From contig CAUJIP010000046.1 in assembly GCA_963205235.1 (NCBI GenBank), positions 1 through 64,000 on the forward strand: a stretch of 64,000 nt of DNA, read 5' to 3'. The notes beneath the pieces are model-generated. The model was not told where the DNA came from, did not search any database, and saw only the letters and a list, made by a program, of their open reading frames with translations. The position numbers were made by a program, and so were the translations under genes. Origin of the DNA: Pseudomonadota bacterium (GTDB taxonomy: Bacteria > Pseudomonadota > Alphaproteobacteria > Rhodobacterales > Rhodobacteraceae). Below, piece after piece: positions 1-8,493 of this stretch (within the stretch, counting starts at the first letter, position 1; every line of letters starts with the position of its first letter).

Positions 1-89
1 GCGACGGGTCCTACCAGAGGATCGTGATCGGCATCGCCCTCGTCCTCGCCGTCTGGCTGGACATCGTTTACCGCAAGCGCGTCAAGTAA
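1..89 (+). CDS. Sugar ABC transporter permease, C-terminal fragment
   Basis: Only the last 28 codons are inside the window, read in the frame that ends at the TAA at 87-89. The fragment is a hydrophobic helix (IVIGIALVLAVWLDIVY) followed by a basic tail ending RKRVK, as at the cytoplasmic C-terminus of ribose/xylose-type (BPD_transp_2) permeases. It lies 12 bp upstream of a sugar ABC ATPase and then xylB-xylA, so a xylose permease (XylH-like) is the natural reading. The specificity is inferred from context only, because the body of the protein is outside the window. Confidence 0.7.
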   Translation, partial: DGSYQRIVIGIALVLAVWLDIVYRKRVK

Positions 90-101
90 GGGGACAGGAC
101 A

Positions 102-866
102 ATGGTAGACAGAACCGGAACCCCGCTGGTCGAACTGCGTGACATCTCGATCGCCTTCGGCGGGATCAAGGCCGTGGATCACGTCACGGTCGATCTTTAC
201 CCCGGCGAAGTCGTGGGCCTTCTGGGCCACAATGGCGCGGGCAAGTCGACGCTGATCAAGTGCCTGTCGGGCGCCTATCAAAAGGACAGCGGCCAGATCC
301 TGATCAACGGGCAAGAGGTCGAGATCAAGGATCCCCGCGATGCCCGCGCCCAGAACATCGAGACGATCTATCAGACGCTGGCCTTGGCCGACAACGTCGA
401 TGCGGCCTCGAACCTGTTCCTTGGGCGGGAAATCGTGAACAAATGGGGCTTTCTGGACGATGCCCAGATGGAGGCGGAAACCAGCAAGATCATGGGTCGC
501 CTCAACCCCAACTTCAAAAAGTTCAACGTGCCCGTGTCGGCCCTGTCCGGCGGTCAGCGCCAGTCGGTCGCCATCGCCCGCGCGGTCTATTTCAACGCCA
601 AGATCCTGATCATGGACGAACCGACCGCAGCACTTGGGCCGCATGAAACCCAGATGGTGGCCGAACTGATCCAAGAGCTTAAGGCGCAGGGTCTTGGCAT
701 CTTCCTGATCGAACATGACATCCACAACGTGATGAAGCTGTGCGACCGTGCCTCGGTCATGAAGAACGGCCAGCTTGTCGGCACGGTGGACGTCAACGAA
801 GTGACCGATGACGACATCCTGGGCATGATCATCCTGGGCAAGAAGCCGGCGCATCTGGCCGCGTGA
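102..866 (+). CDS. xylG: Sugar ABC transporter ATP-binding protein (XylG/FrcA type, single domain)
   Basis: A 254-residue protein that hydrolyses ATP to power sugar import through the adjacent permease. All ABC motifs are visible: Walker [10 protein letters not shown] near residue 45, signature LSGGQRQS near 150, Walker [13 protein letters not shown] near 170, and switch histidine IEHD near 205. It has one ABC domain, unlike the two-domain (about 500 residue) RbsA or E. coli XylG. This is the short form common for fructose/xylose systems in rhizobia and Rhodobacterales. The start has a good GGGGACAGGA ribosome site. The gene overlaps xylB, and the order permease-ATPase-xylB-xylA argues for D-xylose. 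Frc-type or mixed pentose substrates remain possible. Confidence 0.9.
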   Translation: MVDRTGTPLVELRDISIAFGGIKAVDHVTVDLYPGEVVGLLGHNGAGKSTLIKCLSGAYQKDSGQILINGQEVEIKDPRDARAQNIETIYQTLALADNVDAASNLFLGREIVNKWGFLDDAQMEAETSKIMGRLNPNFKKFNVPVSALSGGQRQSVAIARAVYFNAKILIMDEPTAALGPHETQMVAELIQELKAQGLGIFLIEHDIHNVMKLCDRASVMKNGQLVGTVDVNEVTDDDILGMIILGKKPAHLAA

Positions 867-2305
867 TGTATATCGGGCTTGATCTGGGCACGTCCGGCCT
901 GAAGGGCGTGCTGATCGGCGAGGACCAGAAGGTCCTTGCCGAAGCCACCGCGCCGCTGGCCGTCTCGCGACCCGAAGAAGGGCATAGCGAGCAAGCGCCC
1001 TCCGACTGGATTTCTGCGGCGGAAACGGTGTTTGACCGGCTCTCGGCGCAAAAGGGGCTGGCCAGGGTAAAGGGCATCGGGCTTTCGGGCCACATGCATG
1101 GCGCAACCCTTCTGGACAAACGGGATGAGGTGCTGCGGCCCTGCATCCTTTGGAACGACACCCGGTCCCATCTTGAGGCGTCCGAACTGGACAGCGATCC
1201 GGATTTTCGGCGGCTGACCGGCAATATCGTCTTTCCGGGCTTTACCGCACCCAAGCTCTTGTGGGTCGCACGGCATGAACCGGCAATCCGCGCGCGGGTG
1301 GCCAAGGTGTTGCTGCCAAAGGATTACCTGCGCTTCTGGCTGACGGGCGAACATGTCGGCGAGATGTCGGATGCCGCAGGCACCAGTTGGCTGGATACCG
1401 GACGGCGCGACTGGTCGGATGTGCTTTTGGCAAAGACCGGGCTGGACCGTGGGCACATGCCGCGTCTGGTCGAAGGCTCGGAAGTCTCGGGCGTCCTGCG
1501 CGAGGCTCTGGCTGCCCGCTGGGGCCTGCCGAAGGGCGTGATCGTGGCGGGCGGTGGCGGTGACAATGCGGCTGCGGGCGTCGGCGTGGGCGTGGTGCGC
1601 GCGGGTGAGGCATTTGTTTCGCTTGGCACAAGCGGCGTGCTGTTCGCGGCCAATGACGGCTATCAGCCTGACCCGGCGACGGCGGTGCATACGTTCTGCC
1701 ATGCCTTGCCGAACACCTGGCACCAGATGGGCGTGATCCTTGCCGCCACCGACGCCTTGAACTGGTATGCGCGGCTGGTGGGATGCGACGTCGCCAAGTT
1801 GACGGGCGAGCTTGGGGCGCTGCAAGCCCCCGGCAAGACCCAGTTCCTGCCCTATCTCGGGGGCGAGCGGACGCCGTTGAACTCGGCTTCCGTGCGCGGT
1901 GCCTTTGTCGGCCTTGAACATGCGACCGACCGTCAGGCCGGAACGCGCGCGGTGCTGGAGGGCGTGACCTATGCCATCCGCGACTGCCGTGATGCGCTGG
2001 CTGCGACCGGCACCCGGCTCGATCATCTTCTGGCCGTGGGTGGCGGGTCGAAATCGGACTACTGGCTGAAGCTGATTGCAACCGCCCTGGATTGCCCGGT
2101 CGCCCTGCCCGTCGCTGGCGACTTCGGCGGGGCCTTTGGTGCCGCGCGGTTGGCCATCATGGCCGCGACCGGAGCCGGGGCCGAGATCGCCACGCTGCCC
2201 AAGATCGCGCGGGTGATCGAGCCCGAAGCCGCACTTTCCGACGCCATGGACGCAGGGGCCGCCCGGTTCCGCGCCGCACAATCCGCCATCAAGGACCTGA
2301 CATGA
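866..2305 (+). CDS. xylB: Xylulokinase
   Basis: A FGGY-family kinase of 479 residues that phosphorylates D-xylulose to xylulose 5-phosphate for the pentose phosphate pathway. The N-terminal phosphate-binding motif [14 protein letters not shown], the HMHG and ILWNDTR segments typical of xylulokinases, and the C-terminal ATP-site glycine stretch ([13 protein letters not shown], near residue 395) are all present. Length is normal for the family. The ORF track begins at a GTG (863), but the ATG at 866 forms a TGATG junction with the upstream stop and leaves the usual N-terminus MYIGLDLG. The 3' end overlaps xylA by 4 bp (ATGA), so the two are translationally coupled. Confidence 0.96.
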   Translation: MYIGLDLGTSGLKGVLIGEDQKVLAEATAPLAVSRPEEGHSEQAPSDWISAAETVFDRLSAQKGLARVKGIGLSGHMHGATLLDKRDEVLRPCILWNDTRSHLEASELDSDPDFRRLTGNIVFPGFTAPKLLWVARHEPAIRARVAKVLLPKDYLRFWLTGEHVGEMSDAAGTSWLDTGRRDWSDVLLAKTGLDRGHMPRLVEGSEVSGVLREALAARWGLPKGVIVAGGGGDNAAAGVGVGVVRAGEAFVSLGTSGVLFAANDGYQPDPATAVHTFCHALPNTWHQMGVILAATDALNWYARLVGCDVAKLTGELGALQAPGKTQFLPYLGGERTPLNSASVRGAFVGLEHATDRQAGTRAVLEGVTYAIRDCRDALAATGTRLDHLLAVGGGSKSDYWLKLIATALDCPVALPVAGDFGGAFGAARLAIMAATGAGAEIATLPKIARVIEPEAALSDAMDAGAARFRAAQSAIKDLT

Positions 2306-3603
2306 CCGAGTTTTTCAAAGGCATCCCGCAGATCAAGTATGAGGGGCCGTCCTCGACCAATGAATTCGCCTTCCGGCACTACAACCCGGACGAAGTGGTC
2401 ATGGGCAAGCGGCTGGAGGATCACCTGCGTTTTGCCGTCGCCTACTGGCACAGCTTTGCCTGGCCAGGCGGCGACCCGTTCGGCGGGCAGACCTTTGAAC
2501 GCCCGTGGTTCGGCGACGACATGGCGAAGGCCAAGCTCAAGGCCGACGTTGCTTTCGAGATGTTCGATATCCTGGGCGTGCCCTTCTATTGCTTCCACGA
2601 CGCCGACATGCGGCCCGAAGGGGCGACTTTTGCCGAAAGCCTGAAGAACCTGAACGAAGTCGCGGATTATCTTGAGGGCAAACAGGCCAAGCACAAGGCA
2701 AAGCTTCTGTGGGGCACGGCGAACCTGTTCAGCCACCGCCGCTGGATGTCCGGGGCGGCAACGAACCCCGATCCCGACGTCTACGCCTATGCCGCCGCGA
2801 CGGTGAAGGCGAACATGGATGTGACCCAGCGCCTGGGTGGCCAGAACTATGTGCTGTGGGGCGGGCGCGAGGGCTATGAGACCCTGCTGAACACCGACCT
2901 TTCCGCCGAACGCGCCCATGCCGGTCGGTTCTTGCAGCAAGTGGTCGAATACAAGCACAAGATCGGCTTCAAGGGTGCGATTCTGATCGAACCAAAACCG
3001 CAGGAGCCGTCAAAGCACCAGTATGATTATGACGTGGCCACGGTCTACGGCTTCCTCAAGGACTTCGGGCTGGAGCGTGAGGTTCAGGTGAACATCGAAC
3101 AGGGCCATGCGATCCTTGCAGGGCATTCCTTCGAACATGAAATCGCCCTGGCAGCCAGCCTTGGTATCTTTGGTTCGATCGACATGAACCGGAACGACTA
3201 CCAATCCGGCTGGGACACCGACCAATTCCCGAACAACCATGCGGAAAAGGCCGTGGCCTTCTACGAAATCCTTCGCGCGGGTGGTTTCAAGACCGGCGGC
3301 GTGAACTTTGACGCCAAGATCCGCCGCCAGTCGCTTGACCCCGAGGATCTGATCTTGGCCCACGTCGGCGGCATGGACACGTGCGCCCGTGCGCTGAAAG
3401 CCGCCGCCGCGCTTATGGAAAGCGGCGAGATGGAAGCCGCCCGCAAGGCCCGCTACGCCGGCTGGGACGCACCCGCCGCCAAGGCCATGCTGACCGGAAG
3501 CCTGGATCAGGCCGCCGCGCGCGTCATCGCAGAAAAGATCGAGCCGCAACCGAAATCCGGGCGGCAGGAAAGATTGGAAAACCTGTGGAACCGCTTCATC
3601 TGA
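2302..3603 (+). CDS. xylA: Xylose isomerase
   Basis: A 433-residue metal-dependent TIM-barrel enzyme interconverting D-xylose and D-xylulose. The start [15 protein letters not shown] at 2302 (ATGA overlap with xylB) matches the normal N-terminus; the longer ORF-track frame is a read-in from xylB. Visible family marks are the FHDADM and [16 protein letters not shown] segments (metal and substrate ligands), GHSFEHE, and [21 protein letters not shown] near residue 300, characteristic of class II XylA. Length is standard. The following reading frame begins inside its 3' end. Confidence 0.97.
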   Translation: MTEFFKGIPQIKYEGPSSTNEFAFRHYNPDEVVMGKRLEDHLRFAVAYWHSFAWPGGDPFGGQTFERPWFGDDMAKAKLKADVAFEMFDILGVPFYCFHDADMRPEGATFAESLKNLNEVADYLEGKQAKHKAKLLWGTANLFSHRRWMSGAATNPDPDVYAYAAATVKANMDVTQRLGGQNYVLWGGREGYETLLNTDLSAERAHAGRFLQQVVEYKHKIGFKGAILIEPKPQEPSKHQYDYDVATVYGFLKDFGLEREVQVNIEQGHAILAGHSFEHEIALAASLGIFGSIDMNRNDYQSGWDTDQFPNNHAEKAVAFYEILRAGGFKTGGVNFDAKIRRQSLDPEDLILAHVGGMDTCARALKAAAALMESGEMEAARKARYAGWDAPAAKAMLTGSLDQAAARVIAEKIEPQPKSGRQERLENLWNRFI

Positions 3604-4892
3604 ACCGCCGCAGCCTGCTTCTGGCGAGCGCGGCGCTGCTGCTTCCCCTGCCCGCCCTGGCCGAAGACAGGCCCGCTGCGGAAGAGGTGGTTTTGAAATG
3701 GTATCGGCTGATCCTTGAACTGATCCGCCATACCGCGACCTATTCGCCCCCCGTCGCCAGCCGCGCCTTTGCCTATCTGGGCGTGGCCCTGTGGGAAGGC
3801 GTTGCCCAGTCGCGCGGGCTGACCAGCCTTGCCGGACAGGTGAACAGCCTGACCTCGCCCCCTGCCCCGCCCGGCCCGCTGGACGAGGCCGCTTTGGTCC
3901 ATGCGGTCCTGTCGTCGGCAACGGCGGCGCTGTTCTTCAACACTGGCCCGACCGGCCAGCGCGCCATGGCGGCAATGACCCGCAAGCTGGGCGAGAAGGT
4001 GGCCGCAGGACTTGACCCGACCCTTGTGAAGACCAGCGAGGATCACGGCGCGGCACTGACAGCCCATATCCTCGCTTGGGCCGAAACCGACGGCGGAGCG
4101 CATATCGAGAGCCTCGGTTTCCCGGCGGAATGGAAGCTGACCGACGGGCCCGCGCACTGGGTGCCGACCAACGCGATCCGGCTGCAGCAGACGCCGCTTC
4201 TGCCCAATTGGGGCACGGTGCGGACCTTCGCCGTAACTGGCGATCTGCCTTGCGGGTTGGAACCGCCGCCGGAATATTCGGAAGACCCGGCCAGCGCGTT
4301 CTTTGCTGAAGCAATAGAAGTCTATGACACCGGCGTTTCGCTGACGGATGAGCAGAAGCTCATCGCCCGCTTCTGGTCGGATGACCCGATGCTGTCGCCC
4401 ACGCCGCCGGGGCACTGGGCCTCGATCCTGATCGAAATTGCCACACGCGACGCCTTGCCGGTGGACCGGCTGGCCGATGCCCTGGCGCGTCTTGGCATGG
4501 CGGTGGCAGATGCCTTCATCGTCTGCTGGCGGGTGAAGTTCGAAGTCGATCTGGTCCGCCCCGTCACCTATATCCGCCGTCTGATCGACCCGAAATTCGA
4601 ACCTTTGCTGAATACCCCGCCCTTCCCGGAATATCCTTCGGGCCATTCCAGCCAATCGGGCGCGGCCTATGCCGTGCTTGAGGCGATCTTCGGACAAGAC
4701 TTCGCCTTCGACGATGCCACCCACGAAGCAGACGGTCTTCCCGTCCGCACCTTCCCCTCGTTCAAGGCTGCGGCGGAAGAGGCGGCAATCTCGCGGCTAT
4801 ATGGTGGTATCCATTTCCGCGCGGCAATCGAGAATGGCCTTACCCAGGGCGAATGCGTTGCAGAGTTTGCGAACAGGCTGAAAACGCTATGA
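3585..4892 (+). CDS. Tat-exported vanadium-haloperoxidase/PAP2-like protein lacking the usual terminal Asp
   Basis: About 435 residues if begun at the GTG 3585 (CTG 3600 is an alternative). Either start overlaps or abuts xylA, so the ORF-track N-terminus is not real. [20 protein letters not shown] is a twin-arginine-type signal peptide, so export in folded form is likely. The vanadate/phosphate-binding signature of vanadium haloperoxidases and PAP2 acid phosphatases is present in order: K-x6-RP (KFEVDLVRP), PSGH (EYPSGHSSQ), and SR-x5-H (SRLYGGIH). The Asp expected four residues after that His is Ala (HFRAA). Known relatives oxidise halides with peroxide or act as phosphatases. With the Asp missing, activity is uncertain. 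It is coupled (ATGA) to a secreted FG-GAP protein. The location after xylA looks like chance operon extension. Confidence 0.8.
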   Translation: MEPLHLNRRSLLLASAALLLPLPALAEDRPAAEEVVLKWYRLILELIRHTATYSPPVASRAFAYLGVALWEGVAQSRGLTSLAGQVNSLTSPPAPPGPLDEAALVHAVLSSATAALFFNTGPTGQRAMAAMTRKLGEKVAAGLDPTLVKTSEDHGAALTAHILAWAETDGGAHIESLGFPAEWKLTDGPAHWVPTNAIRLQQTPLLPNWGTVRTFAVTGDLPCGLEPPPEYSEDPASAFFAEAIEVYDTGVSLTDEQKLIARFWSDDPMLSPTPPGHWASILIEIATRDALPVDRLADALARLGMAVADAFIVCWRVKFEVDLVRPVTYIRRLIDPKFEPLLNTPPFPEYPSGHSSQSGAAYAVLEAIFGQDFAFDDATHEADGLPVRTFPSFKAAAEEAAISRLYGGIHFRAAIENGLTQGECVAEFANRLKTL

Positions 4893-6436
4893 AAAAGTTC
4901 GTCCTTCTTGCTTTGGCTTCCACGGCGCTTTCCCTTCCGGCATTCGCCGATGGCCCGGTCGTCCCGCAATTCGTCGAAGAAACCGCAAGTGCGGGGTTCG
5001 ACCACACGTTCGCCGGCGAATGGGAATTCGTCGTCGGTGGCGGGACGGCGATCTTTGACTGTTCGGGCGATGGTCTACCTGAGATCTTTGTTGCGGGTGG
5101 TACTAACGCTTCTGCCCTATTCCTGAACGAAAGTTCGGAAACGCTGGCTTTGCGCAAGGCCGATGCCTCGGGGCTTGAGATCGACATGGTCTCAGGCGCC
5201 TATCCGCTGGATATCGACGCCGACGGAATCACCGATCTGGCTGTCTTGCGGGTGGGCCAATCGCGGTTGATGAAGGGGCAAGGGGACTGCAAATTCACCG
5301 ATGCCAGCGCGGACTGGGGATTTCAGGCACATGACCTGTGGAACACGGCCTTTGCCGCAACCTGGGAACATGGTGCGGATTGGCCGACGCTGGCTTTCGG
5401 CAGCTATATCGACCGCACACAGGAAGATTTCCCTTGGGGCAACTGCACGGAAAACCTGCTTTATCGTGGCACAGGCGGCAAGTTCGCAGCCCCAGCAGAG
5501 CTGAAACCTTCATTCTGCACCCTGTCGATGCTGTTTACCGACTGGAACCGCTCTGGCACGCCTGCGCTGCGGGTGTCGAACGACCGCGAGTATTACAAGG
5601 GCGGGCAAGAACAGCTTTGGCATGTCGAGCCGGGGGCCGAGCCGGTGCTTTACACCGAGGCGGAAGGCTGGAAAAAGCTGAAGATCTGGGGGATGGGCAT
5701 CGCCAGCCGCGATGTGGATGGGGACAGCTATCCCGAATATTTCCTGACCTCGATGGCTGACAACAAGCTGCAATTTCTGGCCACACCGGGGCCCGATGCA
5801 AAACCGCAATACTCCGATCAGGCCTTCAAGCGTGGCGTGACAGCGCATCAGCCCTACACCGGCGACGACAAGCGCCCCTCGACCGCTTGGCACGCGCAGT
5901 TTGGCGATGTGAACAACGACGGCTGGGCCGATCTGTTCGTGGTGAAGGGCAATGTCTGGGAAATGCCTGACTTTGCGCAGGAAGACCCGAACAACCTGCT
6001 TTTGGGACAGGAAGACGGCACCTTCGTCGAATCCGGTGACAAGGCCGGGGTTGCCTCGATGCTGGAAGGGCGCGGCGGGGCTTTGGTCGACCTGAACGGC
6101 GATGGCCTGCAGGACATGGTGGTAGTGAACCGCAACGGTCCGTCGCAGCTTTGGCGGAATGCAGGGGTTGCGGGCAACTGGGTCGCGATCAAACCGCAGA
6201 TGCAGGGTGCGAACCGCGACGCGGTGAACGCTTGGGTCGAGGTGCGGACGGGTGACCGGGTGCAACGTCAGGAAGTGCTGATCGGCGGCGGGCAGGCAGG
6301 AGGGATCCTGGTGCCCCTGCACTTCGGCCTTGGCGATGCGACGACGGCGGAAGCGCGGGTCATCTGGCCGGATGGGACCGAAGGCGACTGGGTGCCAGTC
6401 ACTCTGGGGCAGGTCAACCTGGTTGAAGCCCCTTAA
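4889..6436 (+). CDS. Secreted FG-GAP/ASPIC-UnbV (CRTAC1-type) protein
   Basis: 515 residues. The start at 4889 (ATGA overlap) gives a clean Sec signal peptide, [20 protein letters not shown]. The mature protein is a predicted beta-propeller. Asp-rich calcium-loop FG-GAP/VCBS repeats recur (CSGDGLPEIF, DIDADGITDLAV, DVDGDSYPEYF, DVNNDGWADLFV, DLNGDGLQDMVV). The C-terminal part (about residues 435-515) has the ASPIC/UnbV pattern ending GLGDATTAEARVIWPDGT. Such proteins are extracellular or periplasmic; the biochemical role is not known. Coupling to the haloperoxidase-like gene suggests that the two act together in the periplasm. Confidence 0.85.
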   Translation: MKKFVLLALASTALSLPAFADGPVVPQFVEETASAGFDHTFAGEWEFVVGGGTAIFDCSGDGLPEIFVAGGTNASALFLNESSETLALRKADASGLEIDMVSGAYPLDIDADGITDLAVLRVGQSRLMKGQGDCKFTDASADWGFQAHDLWNTAFAATWEHGADWPTLAFGSYIDRTQEDFPWGNCTENLLYRGTGGKFAAPAELKPSFCTLSMLFTDWNRSGTPALRVSNDREYYKGGQEQLWHVEPGAEPVLYTEAEGWKKLKIWGMGIASRDVDGDSYPEYFLTSMADNKLQFLATPGPDAKPQYSDQAFKRGVTAHQPYTGDDKRPSTAWHAQFGDVNNDGWADLFVVKGNVWEMPDFAQEDPNNLLLGQEDGTFVESGDKAGVASMLEGRGGALVDLNGDGLQDMVVVNRNGPSQLWRNAGVAGNWVAIKPQMQGANRDAVNAWVEVRTGDRVQRQEVLIGGGQAGGILVPLHFGLGDATTAEARVIWPDGTEGDWVPVTLGQVNLVEAP

Positions 6437-6481
6437 CGAAACCTAAACGTCCACAACCAACTTCTTGATTTCATTGAACCG

Positions 6482-6512
6482 AAACCGGCTGCCCAGCGTG
6501 GGCAGCCGGTTT
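6482..6512. terminator. Bidirectional intrinsic terminator
   Basis: A perfect 13-bp stem, AAACCGGCTGCCC with GGGCAGCCGGTTT, closes a 5-nt loop and is followed by TCTTCTT on the plus strand. Its A-rich start supplies a U-rich tract for minus-strand transcripts. It lies between the 3' ends of the convergent FG-GAP gene and iolG, so it probably ends both transcripts. Confidence 0.9.
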
Positions 6513-6524
6513 CTTCTTACGGGG

Positions 6525-7526
6525 TCAGAGGACTTCCGAGACCATGACCACCCGCTTTTCGGCGACCGATTTCACCGCCGCGTCGGCCAGCGCCAGCGCG
6601 ATCAGCCCATCCTCACCCGACGGCTCAGCCTTGCCCTTGCCGGACAGGGCCGCGATGAAAGTGGCGATTTCGGCGGCATAGGCCTCGGTATAGCGGGTCA
6701 TGAAGAAATCATGCAGCGGCGGGCGGGTATAGCCCAAGCTGGACGCGATCTCGATCGACACCGGCCGCTGGTTCTCCGCCGCGACCATCCCGTTCGAGCC
6801 ATGCACCTCGATCCGCTGATCATACCCATAGGTCGCGCGCCGCGAGTTCGAAATCATCGCCTGCTTGCCGGTCGCTGTTTTCAGCATCACCTGAACGCTG
6901 TCGAAATCCCCGGCCTTGCCGATTTCCGGATCGACCAGCACGGCGGCGGTGGCGACGACTTCGGTGACTTCCTCGCCCAGAAGGAAGCGGGCCATGTCGA
7001 AGTCATGGATCGTCATGTCGCGGAAGATCCCGCCCGACCGTTTGATATAGTCGACCGGCGGCGCACCCGGATCGCGCGAGGTGATGGTGACCATCTCGAC
7101 CTTGCCGATGGCACCCTTGTCGATCTCGGCCCGGACGGCCTTGAAATGCGGGTCGAAGCGGCGGTTGAAGCCGACCATCAGGGTGCCCTTGTGGGCGCGG
7201 ACAACCTCAAGGCACTGCTTCACGCGGGCAAGCGACAGGTCGATGGGTTTCTCACAGAACACCGCTTTCCCGGCCTTGACGAAACGCTCGATCAGGTCGG
7301 CGTGGGTGTCGGTCGGGGTGCAGATCACCACGGCGTCGATATCCTTGGCGGCAAGGATCGCGTCGATGGTGCGGACATCGCAGCCATACTGATCAGCAAT
7401 CGCCTGCGCTGCCGCAGGCATCGCGTCGGCCACGGCCACCAACTTGGCCGATGCATCCCCCGTCACCGCCTTGGCATGGACCTTGCCAATGCGACCTGCC
7501 CCCAGAAGTCCGAACCGAACTGCCAT
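6525..7526 (-). CDS. iolG: myo-Inositol 2-dehydrogenase
   Basis: A 333-residue GFO/IDH/MocA oxidoreductase that oxidises myo-inositol to scyllo-inosose with NAD, the first step of inositol breakdown. The Rossmann motif GLLGAGRIGKVHA is at the N-terminus, the catalytic-lysine motif EKP (VFCEKPIDLS) near residue 95, and the Asp/His catalytic pair is in MTIHDFDMARFL near residue 175. The start MAVRFGLLG at 7526 follows a GC-rich AGGGGGCG ribosome site; the 17 extra ORF-track residues run into the operator. It is divergent from iolR, with an IolR-type palindrome between them, which supports an inositol substrate. Confidence 0.93.
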   Translation of the reverse strand: MAVRFGLLGAGRIGKVHAKAVTGDASAKLVAVADAMPAAAQAIADQYGCDVRTIDAILAAKDIDAVVICTPTDTHADLIERFVKAGKAVFCEKPIDLSLARVKQCLEVVRAHKGTLMVGFNRRFDPHFKAVRAEIDKGAIGKVEMVTITSRDPGAPPVDYIKRSGGIFRDMTIHDFDMARFLLGEEVTEVVATAAVLVDPEIGKAGDFDSVQVMLKTATGKQAMISNSRRATYGYDQRIEVHGSNGMVAAENQRPVSIEIASSLGYTRPPLHDFFMTRYTEAYAAEIATFIAALSGKGKAEPSGEDGLIALALADAAVKSVAEKRVVMVSEVL

Positions 7527-7558
7527 TTTCGCCCCCTGCGGCATCGGCCGCTTTACAT

Positions 7559-7578
7559 GATGGAATATTTGTTCCATC
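7559..7578. promoter_or_regulatory. Probable IolR operator between iolG and iolR
   Basis: A perfect 7-bp inverted repeat, GATGGAA-N6-TTCCATC, contains GGAA-N6-TTCC, the motif reported for IolR of Sinorhizobium meliloti. It lies between the divergent iolG and iolR starts, 33 bp from iolG and 39 bp from iolR, where one bound dimer could control both genes. The symmetry is seen directly; binding by the adjacent RpiR-family protein is inferred. Confidence 0.75.
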
Positions 7579-7616
7579 GCTAACGCATCCGCTTCGAAGG
7601 CTCAAGGGACAATTGC

Positions 7617-8429
7617 ATGACCAATCCCGCCGCACCCGACACCGTGGACGAATTCCGCCAGCGGCTGGCCGCACTTGGCCCTTTGCCCAAGCGGCTGCAG
7701 CAATGCGCCGATCATCTGGCTGGCAATCTGGACCGGATCGCGGTTTCGACGGTGGCCGAGCTTGCGGCCGGCGCGCAGGTGCCGCCTTCGGCGTTGATGC
7801 GGTTTTGTCAGATCATGGGGTTCCACGGGTTTTCCGACCTGCAGCGCCTGTTCCGCGATGCTATTGGCGGGGGCTTGCCCGACTATGCCACCCGATTGCG
7901 GAACCTGAAGACGGAAGGAGCGGATCAGCCGGGGGCTTTGGTCGCGGAGTTCATTGAATCGGGGCGGCAGTCGCTGGAAAATCTGGCCAGAACGCTGGAC
8001 GAAGCAGCGCTTTCCCGCGCGGTGGAGCTGTGCCGGGCAGCGGGAACCCTGCATCTGATCGGCTTGCGCCGGGCGTTTCCGGTTGCTTCTTACCTGGCCT
8101 ATGTCTGCGAAAAGCTGTCGATTCCGGCGATGCTGCATGAAGGCGTGGGCGGGTTGTCCCTGTCACAGGCGCTGCGTCCCGATGATGCGCTGTTGGCCAT
8201 TTCCTTTGCCCCCTATTCCTCCGAAACCCTTGGTCTGGTGGAAAAGGCCAGCGCTTTGGGGCTTCCGGTCGTTGCGCTGACCGACAGCCTGACCGGCCCG
8301 CTGGCCAAGGGGGCGCAGGTCGTTCTGACGGTCGAGGAGGTGGATTTTGGGGCCTTCCGGGCGCTTTCGGCGACACTGGCGCTGGCGCTTGGCTTTGCAG
8401 TAGCGCTTGCTGCAGCGCGGGCGACATAG
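7617..8429 (+). CDS. iolR: RpiR-family transcriptional regulator of inositol catabolism
   Basis: 270 residues. The N-terminal helix-turn-helix of the RpiR (HTH_6) type covers about residues 10-85 (AVSTVAELAAGAQVPPSALMRFCQIMGF). A SIS sugar-phosphate-binding domain covers about 125-260 (LHLIGLRRAFPVASYLAY, DALLAISFAPYSSETLGLVEKA). In alphaproteobacteria IolR represses iol genes and is released by an inositol-derived intermediate, and this position at the head of the iol operon fits. The ATG at 7617 has an AAGGGA ribosome site 8 bp upstream. Palindromes of the IolR type flank the gene on both sides, suggesting autoregulation and separate control of iolC. Confidence 0.9.
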   Translation: MTNPAAPDTVDEFRQRLAALGPLPKRLQQCADHLAGNLDRIAVSTVAELAAGAQVPPSALMRFCQIMGFHGFSDLQRLFRDAIGGGLPDYATRLRNLKTEGADQPGALVAEFIESGRQSLENLARTLDEAALSRAVELCRAAGTLHLIGLRRAFPVASYLAYVCEKLSIPAMLHEGVGGLSLSQALRPDDALLAISFAPYSSETLGLVEKASALGLPVVALTDSLTGPLAKGAQVVLTVEEVDFGAFRALSATLALALGFAVALAAARAT

Positions 8430-8450
8430 GGGCTTCCCTTCGAGGCAGAA

Positions 8451-8468
8451 ATAGAATAAATATTCCAT
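8451..8468. promoter_or_regulatory. Second IolR-type operator upstream of iolC
   Basis: ATAGAATAAATATTCCAT is an imperfect palindrome that differs from GGAA-N6-TTCC at one position (AGAA-TAAATA-TTCC). It lies 21 bp after the iolR stop and 26 bp before the iolC start. It is AT-rich in a GC-rich genome and resembles the 7559-7578 site, so it probably controls an iolCDE-B promoter. Confidence 0.65.
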
Positions 8469-8493
8469 CATGGACTCGGGATGGACAAAGCGC

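Noticed and set aside
587-2281. Long antisense ORF (564 aa) opposite xylB, and many similar shadow ORFs
   Set aside because: High GC creates long open antisense frames. The opposite strand has clear family motifs and operon spacing; the shadow protein has none.
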